A DNA stretch of 64,000 bases from Pleomorphomonas sp. NRK KF1 (GTDB lineage Bacteria; Pseudomonadota; Alphaproteobacteria; Rhizobiales; Pleomorphomonadaceae), in assembly GCF_023721755.1 (NCBI RefSeq), contig NZ_JAMDLH010000002.1, forward strand, positions 496,001 to 560,000, given 5' to 3'. Position 1 is the stretch's first letter. Each line of letters starts with the position of its first letter. This document shows positions 56,351 through 64,000 of the stretch, piece after piece. A model generated the notes under the pieces. The model had not been told where the DNA came from. It did not search any database and saw only the letters and a list, made by a program, of their open reading frames with translations. The translations under genes were made by a program, and so were the position numbers.

Positions 56351-57094
56351 ATGGCCCATTCCGATTTCCGTACGCCGCGCGTCTTTGTGTCAACGCCGCT
56401 TGACGGCGCGCCGGTGTCCTTCGACCGCGACCAGAGCAACTATCTTCTCAACGTGCTTCGGCTGAGAGAAGGCAACGACGTGCTGGTCTTCGACGGCGTG
56501 AACGGCGAATGGCGAGGGCGGGTCGGCCTTGCCGGCAGGAGATCGGCCGAACTGGTTGATCTCAGGCCGAGTCGCCCCCAGCCCCCCGCTCCGGATCTTC
56601 TCTATCTCTTCGCGCCGCTGAAACATGCCCGGCTCGATTACATGGTCCAGAAGGCGGTCGAAATGGGCGTCGGCCGGATCCGTCCCGTGCTGACGCAGCA
56701 CACCCAGGCAAGCCGGGTGAACATCGATCGAATGCGGGCCAACGCGATCGAGGCGGCGGAACAATGCGGCGTGCTTCACGTGCCCGCCGTCGAGGACGAG
56801 GAGAAGCTTGATCGGGTTCTCGGCCACTTCGAACGCGACGAACCACTCCGCCGACTGATCTTCTGCGACGAAGGAGAGGAAACGACCAATCCGCTCGCCG
56901 CACTGGCGTCTCTGCCTCGTGGTCCACTCGCCGTGCTGATCGGGCCGGAGGGCGGTTTTTCGGAAGACGAGCGACGGACCCTCAGGGCACTGCCCTTCGT
57001 CACCACCATTCCCTTGGGCCCGCGCGTTCTGCGGGCCGACACGGCGGCCGTGGCAGCGCTCACGGTCATCCAGGCGACGCTTGGCGATTGGTAG
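56351..57094 (+). CDS. rsmE: 16S rRNA (uracil(1498)-N(3))-methyltransferase
   Basis: 247 residues from the ATG at 56351 ([13 protein letters not shown]). N-terminal PUA-like part, then a SPOUT knot with [11 protein letters not shown] and [12 protein letters not shown], the SAM-binding loop of RsmE. Methylates U1498 in the 30S decoding centre. The longer frame from 56057 runs through a region without family match. gshA follows in the same orientation, a usual order in Hyphomicrobiales. Confidence 0.95.
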   Translation: MAHSDFRTPRVFVSTPLDGAPVSFDRDQSNYLLNVLRLREGNDVLVFDGVNGEWRGRVGLAGRRSAELVDLRPSRPQPPAPDLLYLFAPLKHARLDYMVQKAVEMGVGRIRPVLTQHTQASRVNIDRMRANAIEAAEQCGVLHVPAVEDEEKLDRVLGHFERDEPLRRLIFCDEGEETTNPLAALASLPRGPLAVLIGPEGGFSEDERRTLRALPFVTTIPLGPRVLRADTAAVAALTVIQATLGDW

Positions 57095-57099
57095 GTCCA

Positions 57100-57124
57100 G
57101 CCCCTGACACGATCGTGACGGGGC
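57100..57124. terminator. Palindromic hairpin between rsmE and gshA
   Basis: GCCCC (57100-57104) pairs with GGGGC (57120-57124) around a perfect inner palindrome CACGATCGTG (57108-57117). No T-run; may be a weak terminator or operator. Confidence 0.4.
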
Positions 57125-57216
57125 AAGGCGTAAAACGTTTCTCACCGACCGCCGGCGACAATTGAACAAACCTCGCCGGGCGGCTAGGTTGCCGCCCAAT
57201 CCGAGGGGACCTCTAC

Positions 57217-58605
57217 ATGGCGCGCGACACGTCCGACACTACGCCGATCACTTCGGTCGCCGATCTCGTCGAGAGGATCGCCGGCGGCTGCAAGCCCAGG
57301 GAACGCTGGCGGATTGGCACCGAGCACGAGAAAGTCGGCTTCCGCAAGTTCAGCCACGCGCCCGTGCCCTATGAGGGGGCCGGCGGCATCCGGCAGTTGC
57401 TTGAGGGCATGGAGGGGTTGCTCGGCTGGGAGCCGATATCCGACCGGGGCCGCCCGATCGGCCTGCTCGACCCTACCCATGGCGGCGCCATCAGCCTCGA
57501 ACCGGGTGGCCAGTTCGAGCTCAGCGGCGCGCCCCTTTCCAACCTGCATCAGACGGCGACCGAACTGCAGGCGCACATGATGCAGGTGCTGGAAATCGCG
57601 ACGCCCCTCAAAATCGGCTTCCTTGCCCTCGGCGCCAGCCCGGTATGGACGCTGCCCGAGACGCCGGTGATGCCGAAGTCGCGCTACGCCATCATGTCCG
57701 ACTACATGCCGACGGTCGGCACGCGCGGCCTCGACATGATGTTCCGCACCGCCACCGTGCAAGTGAACCTCGACTTTGCCTCCGAGGCCGACATGCGCCG
57801 GAAGATGCAGATGTCGATCGCCCTGCAGCCGATTGCCACCGCGTTGTTCGCCAACTCGCCCTATCTCGACGGACGGGCCACCGGCCGCCTGTCGGAGCGC
57901 TCGGAGATCTGGCGCGACACCGACAACGCGCGAGCCGGCATGATTCCCTTCGTGTTCGAGGAAGGCTTCGGCTTCGAGCGCTACGTCGAGTGGGCGCTCG
58001 ACGTGCCGATGTATTTCATCAAGCGTGGCGATACCTACCACCGCGCCACCGACATCACCTTCCGGCAATTCATGGCCGGCGGCTTCCGCAATCGACTGCC
58101 CGGCGTCGAACCGACCATCGGCGACTGGGACAATCACTTGGGCACGCTGTTCCCGGAAGTGCGCATGAAGCGCTATCTCGAAATGCGCGGCGCCGATTCG
58201 GGCTCCACCGACCACATCCTGGCGCTGCCGGCCTTCTGGGTCGGTCTTCTTTACGACCAAACCTCGCTCGATGCCGCCTGGGACCTCGTCAAGACCTGGA
58301 GCACCGAGGAACGTCAGCGCCTGCGCGACGATGTGCCGACGCTGGCGCTCAGGGCGGAAATCGGTGGACGGACGGTGCGCGACATAGGCCGCGAGGTGGT
58401 GGCGCTGTCGCGGGCCGGCCTTGCCCGACGCGCCCACCTCAACCGCTGCGGCCAGGACGAGACGCAGTATCTGAGGCCGCTCGACATCATCCTCGATCGG
58501 GGCAAGACGGAAGCCGAAGTGCTGCTCGAGAAGTTCGGCGACAATCTCGACGGCATCTTCTGCGCGCTCGACATGCAGCCGATGGGCGATCTCGGCTGTC
58601 TTTGA
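57217..58605 (+). CDS. gshA: Glutamate-cysteine ligase (plant/alphaproteobacterial type)
   Basis: 462 residues of the GshA family found in plants and alphaproteobacteria. Segments: [11 protein letters not shown] near residue 30 and [10 protein letters not shown] near 95, the glutamate- and ATP-binding part. First step of glutathione synthesis; cytoplasmic and usually redox- and feedback-regulated. A GAGGGGACC precedes the ATG. xseA follows on the same strand. Confidence 0.95.
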   Translation: MARDTSDTTPITSVADLVERIAGGCKPRERWRIGTEHEKVGFRKFSHAPVPYEGAGGIRQLLEGMEGLLGWEPISDRGRPIGLLDPTHGGAISLEPGGQFELSGAPLSNLHQTATELQAHMMQVLEIATPLKIGFLALGASPVWTLPETPVMPKSRYAIMSDYMPTVGTRGLDMMFRTATVQVNLDFASEADMRRKMQMSIALQPIATALFANSPYLDGRATGRLSERSEIWRDTDNARAGMIPFVFEEGFGFERYVEWALDVPMYFIKRGDTYHRATDITFRQFMAGGFRNRLPGVEPTIGDWDNHLGTLFPEVRMKRYLEMRGADSGSTDHILALPAFWVGLLYDQTSLDAAWDLVKTWSTEERQRLRDDVPTLALRAEIGGRTVRDIGREVVALSRAGLARRAHLNRCGQDETQYLRPLDIILDRGKTEAEVLLEKFGDNLDGIFCALDMQPMGDLGCL

Positions 58606-58717
58606 CGACCTCCGGCGGTCGGCGCGTTTGACGCCTCTGCAGCCGACCATCATCATCGCCGGACGCCATCCCGAATCGCCGCATGCGACTCTGATCAAAC
58701 TGACTGGACAACGATCG

Positions 58718-60154
58718 GTGACCGATCCCACTTCCAACGCCGCAGAATATACCGTTTCGGAGATCTCCTTTGCGCTCAAGCGGAGCATCGAGGACCAGTT
58801 CGGCTTCGTGCGCGTGCGCGGCGAGATTTCCGGCTATCGCGGACCACATTCCTCCGGGCACGCCTACTTCGCGCTGAAGGACGAAGGCGCGCGCATGGAG
58901 GCGGTGGTCTGGCGCGGCGTGATGGGCAAGCTGCGCTTCAAGCCGGAAGAAGGCATGGAGGTGATCGCCACCGGGCGCCTCACCACCTACCCCAACTCGT
59001 CCAAATACCAGATCGTCATCGACGCACTCGAACCGGCCGGCGCCGGGGCACTGATGGCGCTTCTGGAAGAGCGCAAGCGGAAGCTGGGCGCCGAGGGACT
59101 TTTCGACCCGGAACGCAAGCAGCTTCTGCCTTACCTGCCGCGCGTCATAGGCGTCGTCACCTCGCCGACCGGTGCCGTCATCCGCGACATCCTGCATCGC
59201 CTCGCCGACCGCTTTCCGGTGCATGTGCTGGTCTGGCCGGTAAAGGTGCAAGGCGAGAGCTGCGGCCCCGAGGTGGCAGCCGGCATCACCGGCTTCAACG
59301 CGCTGCCGGACGGCGGCGCCATTCCCCGACCGGATGTCATCATCGTGGCGCGCGGCGGCGGCAGTCTCGAAGACCTCTGGGGTTTCAACGACGAAGTCGT
59401 GGTCCGCGCTGCCGCGGCCAGCGATATTCCGCTGGTCTCCGCCGTCGGTCACGAGACCGACTGGACCCTGATCGACCTCGTCGCCGACGTTCGCGCTCCG
59501 ACCCCAACCGGCGCGGCCGAAATGGTGGTGCCGGTGCGACGCGAGCTTCTGGACCGCGTCGACGATCTCGGCCGCCGCCTTACCGGCGCCAGTTTGCGAG
59601 CGATCGACCTCAGACGGACACGGCTCATCGCCGCCGCGCGCGCCCTGCCGCGCGCCTCCGACATCCTCGCCCTGCCCCGCCAGCGCTTCGACACCGCTGC
59701 CAATGCCCTGCCCAAGGCGCTTACGGCCAACACCACCCTGCACGCCCGGCGGTTCGAGCGCGTCACAGCACGCCTCACGCCGGCAAGCCTTCTCCGAACC
59801 CAGGCGCAACTTGCCGAACGCCTGTCCGTTCTGTCGGCGCGTGGCGGTCGTGCCATCGGCGAACTGATCGCCCGACGACGGGGGCGCCTCGACCAGGTGA
59901 CCTCGGTGTTCGACGCGGTCAATCACATGGCAACGCTGAGGCGTGGCTATGCGCTGGTGCGCGACGACGAAGGAAAGCCTGTGTTCCGCGCCAGCGGCCT
60001 CTTGTCCGGCACCCCGATCGAGATCGAGTTCTCAGACGGTCGGGTACGCGGTCGCATAGGCGACGAACCGCCGCCTCCCGTTACGGAAGCGAAGCCGACG
60101 CAGCGTCGGCAGAAGGCGAAACCCGGCCCGGAAGATCAGGGCAACCTTTTCTGA
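58718..60154 (+). CDS. xseA: Exodeoxyribonuclease VII large subunit
   Basis: 478 residues if the GTG at 58718 is the start ([21 protein letters not shown]), which matches the family N-terminus; the frame also runs from a TTG at 58628 without support. N-terminal OB-fold ([26 protein letters not shown]), then the catalytic domain with [28 protein letters not shown] and the downstream [13 protein letters not shown]. Degrades single-stranded DNA with XseB (not seen here). The C-terminal basic tail is normal. It ends nine bases from the convergent diguanylate cyclase gene. Confidence 0.96.
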   Translation: MTDPTSNAAEYTVSEISFALKRSIEDQFGFVRVRGEISGYRGPHSSGHAYFALKDEGARMEAVVWRGVMGKLRFKPEEGMEVIATGRLTTYPNSSKYQIVIDALEPAGAGALMALLEERKRKLGAEGLFDPERKQLLPYLPRVIGVVTSPTGAVIRDILHRLADRFPVHVLVWPVKVQGESCGPEVAAGITGFNALPDGGAIPRPDVIIVARGGGSLEDLWGFNDEVVVRAAAASDIPLVSAVGHETDWTLIDLVADVRAPTPTGAAEMVVPVRRELLDRVDDLGRRLTGASLRAIDLRRTRLIAAARALPRASDILALPRQRFDTAANALPKALTANTTLHARRFERVTARLTPASLLRTQAQLAERLSVLSARGGRAIGELIARRRGRLDQVTSVFDAVNHMATLRRGYALVRDDEGKPVFRASGLLSGTPIEIEFSDGRVRGRIGDEPPPPVTEAKPTQRRQKAKPGPEDQGNLF

Positions 60155-60163
60155 CGGGCACGC

Positions 60164-61792
60164 TCAAACGGATCGCAGCCGCCCCTCAGTCGTGTCGCCG
60201 GGCAACCGGGCAACGACGACGCGGTTGCGGCCCGCGCGCTTGGCGGCATAGACGGCCTTGTCGGCCTGCTGCAACATCTGTTCGAAGGACGCAGCGGTGT
60301 CGGGATAGGCCGAGATTCCAGCCGAGAAGGATATCTCGGCCACTCCCAGGCTGGTTTTCACCGGTTGAGAGCGGATCACAGCCCGCCATGCCTCGGCGCG
60401 GGCGCGCGCTTCCTCGATGTCGGCGTGGGGCATCAGGACCAGGAACTCCTCGCCCCCCATGCGCACGGCCACTTCCCCCGGACGAAGCGAGCGGGTGAGG
60501 ACTCCCGCCATCGCCACCAGGGCGTCATCGCCCGCCTTGTGACCAAAGGTGTCGTTGAGCCGTTTGAAATGGTCGAGATCGAGAGAAACGGCGACAAGCG
60601 ACCGCCCGACGGCGTCGGCGTTGTCGATCAGCCGATCGGAGATGCTTTCGAGGATGCGCCGGTTGTTGAGACCGGTGAGGCTGTCGCGATGCGCCATTTC
60701 GTGCAGCTGTTCCTGAAGACGCAGGTTGGCTTCGAGCCGCTCTTCCATCAGCCGCGTCGAGACATGAAGGCTCTCCTGGGCGCGGAGATAGGCCGTGACG
60801 TCGCGTAGCACGTAGGCGACGCTTTCGGAGTGGCGAACCCCTCCGACGACGACGGTCCGCACCTCGTAGATACGATCGCCCCGCTGCCAGCGCCGAACCA
60901 GTTCACCGCCGTCGAACAGGCTGGCCCGATCCGCCGGACCGAAGTTGGTACCGAGACTTGAGAAGGGTTGGCCTATGGACAGGTTGCCATCGAAAATCGA
61001 GCGCATCGCGGCGTTGGCTTCGGCGATCAGACCATTTCCCGACACCACCAGGATACCGTCGGGATGGGCAGCCACCACGGCGCTGAGTGCGACGGGCGCC
61101 AGCGACAGGAACTGATTGCGGCTGACCAAGAAGCTGTAGATCACCGGAACCACGACATAGGCGAGCGGTGTCGGGTCGAAGCCAAGCACCCTTATCCCGG
61201 CGAGGTTGTACGCTGCGTTGGCCGCCCAGGGCACCATGGCCGATATGAGGAGACCGGCGAACTGGGCGCGATGCACCGGTGGCGCATGGATGGCAGCCCA
61301 AAGGGTTCGGACTGTCGTCAGCGCCATGAAGAAGTAGATGGCGATCATCGCCGCGAAGAAGACCGAGCCATGTTCGTAATGCAGCTGGTGCGGATAGGCG
61401 GGCGTGGGATCGGGCGTCACGGCCACGTAGATGAGGTGATGCAGCTCATTGGTCGTGGCGATGGCCAGCATCGCGAGACCGGCAGCGATCGAGAGCCCGG
61501 TATAGAACGAGGCATTGGGCAGATCGCCCCCTCGAACATAGGCGCTCATGAACAGCATCCACGAGATCGGCGTGGTGACGATGCCGTACCAGGCGAGCTC
61601 GGAATAGAACAGCTTGAGTTCCGGCGCATCGGAGCTGACGTCGAGAATCGCGCAGATCGCCCACCAGCAACCCGACGCCATCAGCATGAGATAGTCGGTG
61701 CGTCCCGGAAAACTGCCTATGCGCAGCGTATGCCAGGTGGTCGCAGCCGTGCCGACTACGACAAGTGCCAAAATGACGGCGGCGGGCTGCAC
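60164..61792 (-). CDS. Membrane diguanylate cyclase (HisKA-7TM, PAS, GGEEF)
   Basis: 542 residues starting at a GTG (61790-61792), six bases after GGAGCC. Residues 1-230 hold seven membrane segments of the HisKA_7TM type, followed by a PAS-like domain (about 240-345), a coiled coil and a GGDEF domain (about 370-530). The active loop is RMGGEEF, competent for c-di-GMP synthesis. The inhibitory site R-x-x-D, five residues before it, reads RPGE, so product inhibition may be lost. Divergent from glcB across 211 bases; convergent with xseA. Confidence 0.9.
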   Translation of the reverse strand: MQPAAVILALVVVGTAATTWHTLRIGSFPGRTDYLMLMASGCWWAICAILDVSSDAPELKLFYSELAWYGIVTTPISWMLFMSAYVRGGDLPNASFYTGLSIAAGLAMLAIATTNELHHLIYVAVTPDPTPAYPHQLHYEHGSVFFAAMIAIYFFMALTTVRTLWAAIHAPPVHRAQFAGLLISAMVPWAANAAYNLAGIRVLGFDPTPLAYVVVPVIYSFLVSRNQFLSLAPVALSAVVAAHPDGILVVSGNGLIAEANAAMRSIFDGNLSIGQPFSSLGTNFGPADRASLFDGGELVRRWQRGDRIYEVRTVVVGGVRHSESVAYVLRDVTAYLRAQESLHVSTRLMEERLEANLRLQEQLHEMAHRDSLTGLNNRRILESISDRLIDNADAVGRSLVAVSLDLDHFKRLNDTFGHKAGDDALVAMAGVLTRSLRPGEVAVRMGGEEFLVLMPHADIEEARARAEAWRAVIRSQPVKTSLGVAEISFSAGISAYPDTAASFEQMLQQADKAVYAAKRAGRNRVVVARLPGDTTEGRLRSV

Positions 61793-62003
61793 GTGAATGG
61801 CTCCGCAGAAATCGATTACAAAAAATGATTCGGGGGCATATATCCTGCAGGGCCTTTCGATTTGGTTTCAATTTTATGCGTTTGCCACCCGCGACCTTGG
61901 GCAACACCAAGTTCGGGACTGGACAGAGCCGAGCGCAGCGGCTTTTGTGAGGCACCATATCATGAGGGGTTTTCCGGAGCCCACAGGAAATCAGGATGCC
62001 GAC

Positions 62004-64000
62004 ATGACCGCCTATCGCACGCTGAACGGCTACAAGATCGCAACGGAGCTTGCCGACTTCATCGAGGGGGAGGCGCTGCCCGGCACTGGCCTCGAAGCCG
62101 ATCGCTTCTGGGCCTCTCTCGCCGAGATCATCGACCGATTCGGCCCCGAGAATCGTCGCCTCCTCGACCGGCGGGATAGGTTGCAACACCAGATCGACGA
62201 TTGGCACGAGGCCCATCCCGGCACCGTGGATCCCGTTGCCTACTCTGCCTTCCTCGCCGAGATCGGCTACATCGTTCCCGAGCCGGCGCCCTTCTCCATC
62301 GAGACAAGCGACGTCGATCCCGAGATCGCCGAGGTTGCCGGACCGCAGCTCGTCGTTCCGGTAATGAACGCCCGCTATGCCCTCAACGCCGCCAACGCCC
62401 GCTGGGGCAGCCTCTATGACGCTCTCTACGGAACCGATGCCCTCGGCACGCCGCCGCCGAAGGGAGGCTTCGACGCCGAGCGGGCAAAGGCGGTGGTGGC
62501 GCGGGCCAAGGCGGTGCTCGACGGAGCGGCGCCCCTCGCCTCGCGCAGCCATGCCGATGTCGTCGCCTATGTCATCAGCGACGGCCAGATCAAGGTGCGC
62601 TTCGCCGATGGCAACGAAGAAGAGTTCGTCGATCCCGAGGCTTTCGTCGGCTATCGCGGCGATCCAGAGGAGCCGGCCGGCATCATCCTGAAGCGAAACG
62701 GCCTTCATATCGACATTCATTTCGATCGCGGGCAACCGACCGGCGCGAGCGATCCGGCCGGAATCGCCGACATACTCGTCGAGAGCGCGCTCACGACCAT
62801 CATGGACTGCGAGGATTCCGTCGCCGCGGTCGATGCCGAAGACAAGGTTGCCGTTTACCGCAACTGGCTCGGGCTGATGCGGGGCGATCTCGAGGCGAGC
62901 TTCGACAAGGGTGGCGTCGTCACGACCCGCCGGCTCGCTGCCGATCGAAGCTACATCCGGCGCGACGAGTCCGACGGCGCCCTCAAAGGGCAAAGCCTGA
63001 TGCTGGTGCGCAACGTCGGCTCGCTGCTGACGACCGACGCGGTGCTGGACGCCGATGGCAACGAAACGGCCGAATGCCTTCTCGACGCGCTGGTCACGTC
63101 CGCCATCGCCCTTCATGACGTCGGCCCGAACGGCCGGCATGCCAACAGCCGCACCGGCGCCGTCTACATCGTCAAGCCGAAGATGCATGGCCCCGAGGAA
63201 GTCGCCTTCGCCGATCGCCTGTTCGCAGCGGTCGAGAGCGCGCTGGGGCTCAAGCCGCTGACGCTCAAGATGGGCATCATGGACGAGGAACGCCGCACCT
63301 CGGTCAATCTCCGCGCCTCGATCGCCGCGGCGAAGTCGCGCGTGTTCTTCATCAACACGGGCTTTCTCGACCGAACCGGCGACGAGATCCACACCTCCAT
63401 GCTGGCCGGCCCGATGGTGCGCAAGGGCGACATGAAGTCGGCGGACTGGATCGCCGCCTACGAAGCCGGCAACGTCGACGCCGGTCTTGCCCTCGGATTT
63501 GCCGGTCGCGCCCAGATCGGCAAGGGCATGTGGGCGGCACCGGATCGGATGGCCGCCATGCTCGCCGAGAAGGTCGGCCATCCGCGTGCCGGCGCTTCAA
63601 CGGCCTGGGTGCCGTCGCCGACGGCGGCCACCTTGCATGCCCTGCACTATCTCGACGTCGATGTCGCCGCCCGTCAGGCCGAGCTGGCAAAGCGCGAGCG
63701 GGCCTCCCGTGACGCGCTTCTGACGCTGCCGATCGCGCCGGATCGTCCCTGGAGCGCCGCCGAGATCAACGAGGAGCTCGACAACAACGCCCAAGGCCTT
63801 CTCGGCTACGTTGTTCGCTGGATCGACCAGGGCGTCGGCTGCTCCAAGGTGCCTGATATCCACGACGTCGGCCTGATGGAAGATCGGGCGACGCTCCGCA
63901 TTTCCAGTCAGCACATTGCCAACTGGCTGAAGCACGGCGTCGTCAGTCGCGAACAAGTGATGGAAACGCTCGAACGGATGGCGGCGGTCGTCGACCGGCA
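62004..64000 (+). CDS. glcB: Malate synthase G (3' end outside the window)
   Basis: About 665 of the expected 723 residues are visible; the frame has no stop before the window ends. Start at 62004, with AGGA seven bases upstream. Family signatures include [18 protein letters not shown], the [18 protein letters not shown] segment with the catalytic arginine region, and [14 protein letters not shown] near the end. It condenses glyoxylate with acetyl-CoA to malate, part of the glyoxylate bypass. No aceA is visible. Single-copy gene next to a divergent cyclase. Confidence 0.97.
   Translation, partial: MTAYRTLNGYKIATELADFIEGEALPGTGLEADRFWASLAEIIDRFGPENRRLLDRRDRLQHQIDDWHEAHPGTVDPVAYSAFLAEIGYIVPEPAPFSIETSDVDPEIAEVAGPQLVVPVMNARYALNAANARWGSLYDALYGTDALGTPPPKGGFDAERAKAVVARAKAVLDGAAPLASRSHADVVAYVISDGQIKVRFADGNEEEFVDPEAFVGYRGDPEEPAGIILKRNGLHIDIHFDRGQPTGASDPAGIADILVESALTTIMDCEDSVAAVDAEDKVAVYRNWLGLMRGDLEASFDKGGVVTTRRLAADRSYIRRDESDGALKGQSLMLVRNVGSLLTTDAVLDADGNETAECLLDALVTSAIALHDVGPNGRHANSRTGAVYIVKPKMHGPEEVAFADRLFAAVESALGLKPLTLKMGIMDEERRTSVNLRASIAAAKSRVFFINTGFLDRTGDEIHTSMLAGPMVRKGDMKSADWIAAYEAGNVDAGLALGFAGRAQIGKGMWAAPDRMAAMLAEKVGHPRAGASTAWVPSPTAATLHALHYLDVDVAARQAELAKRERASRDALLTLPIAPDRPWSAAEINEELDNNAQGLLGYVVRWIDQGVGCSKVPDIHDVGLMEDRATLRISSQHIANWLKHGVVSREQVMETLERMAAVVDR

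Noticed and set aside
61446-63581. 711-codon open frame on the minus strand over glcB
   Set aside because: Shadow of malate synthase G, which is strongly conserved; it also overlaps the cyclase gene in another frame.

Overview
The window is GC-rich, densely packed chromosomal DNA from an alphaproteobacterium of the order Hyphomicrobiales (Rhizobiales). This placement rests on several gene sets: chvI-chvG followed by a short hprK, a mannose-type PTS EIIA and HPr; thrC next to an M16 peptidase; an alphaproteobacterial/plant-type gshA next to rsmE; hisS-hisZ-hisG; ileS-lspA followed by a BamF-like lipoprotein gene; IalB; and DUF1127 proteins. The genus cannot be fixed from sequence reading alone. 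I see no insertion sequence, prophage, CRISPR array, tRNA or rRNA. Almost everything is core or conserved accessory genome. Two genes are cut by the window edges: a HAD hydrolase at the left and malate synthase G at the right.

Layout. 1-9.3 kb (minus strand): HAD hydrolase, tldD, ialB-type gene, a membrane PAS-GGDEF-EAL protein, a RimJ-like acetyltransferase, an M16 peptidase and thrC. 9.5-13.6 kb: patatin-like phospholipase, tadA, rluB-rsmD, and a flavin/PPOX-like protein. 13.9-18.4 kb (plus): the envelope-stress and PTS signalling run chvI-chvG-hprK-EIIA-HPr-GNAT. 18.4-25.3 kb: mutL, cobB, a small P-loop kinase, a TIGR01459-type HAD gene, cheZ-like and cheY, ribF. 25.4-33.5 kb: an HBM-type chemoreceptor, ileS-lspA-BamF-like lipoprotein, and a TipF-like degenerate EAL protein. 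33.7-37.8 kb: a copper-chaperone-like protein, a GAFTGA-less sigma54-activator relative, an unknown periplasmic protein, GNAT and EamA genes. 37.8-42.1 kb: groESL with a heat-shock-type promoter plus CIRCE, then an SbmA-like ABC exporter/importer. 42.2-47.1 kb: doxX, hisS-hisZ-hisG, tag. 47.2-53.9 kb: a second cheZ-like gene, two L,D-transpeptidases, an LprI-like protein, the lutABC lactate oxidation operon, and a LysE exporter. 53.9-64 kb: a LysR regulator, two DUF1127 genes with a small YHS-like ORF, rsmE, gshA, xseA, a diguanylate cyclase and glcB.

How the genes work together. Several cyclic-di-GMP and motility proteins are spread through the window (degenerate PAS-GGDEF-EAL, TipF-like EAL, an active-looking GGEEF cyclase, CheY, two CheZ-like phosphatases, an MCP), which suggests a flagellated cell. 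Envelope homeostasis is served by ChvG/ChvI, two L,D-transpeptidases, LspA and a BamF-like lipoprotein. Carbon metabolism is represented by lactate oxidation (lutABC) and the glyoxylate bypass (glcB).

The most unusual observations are: a 43-bp duplication of the groEL 3' end flanking a perfect hairpin; an AAA+ activator without the sigma54-contact loop; two CheZ-like proteins whose C-termini resemble the CheY-binding peptide of FliM; a 41-42 bp palindromic element present in two distant intergenic regions; and the DUF1127/YHS-like small-gene cluster with palindromic spacers. I did not find a clearly new multi-gene system.
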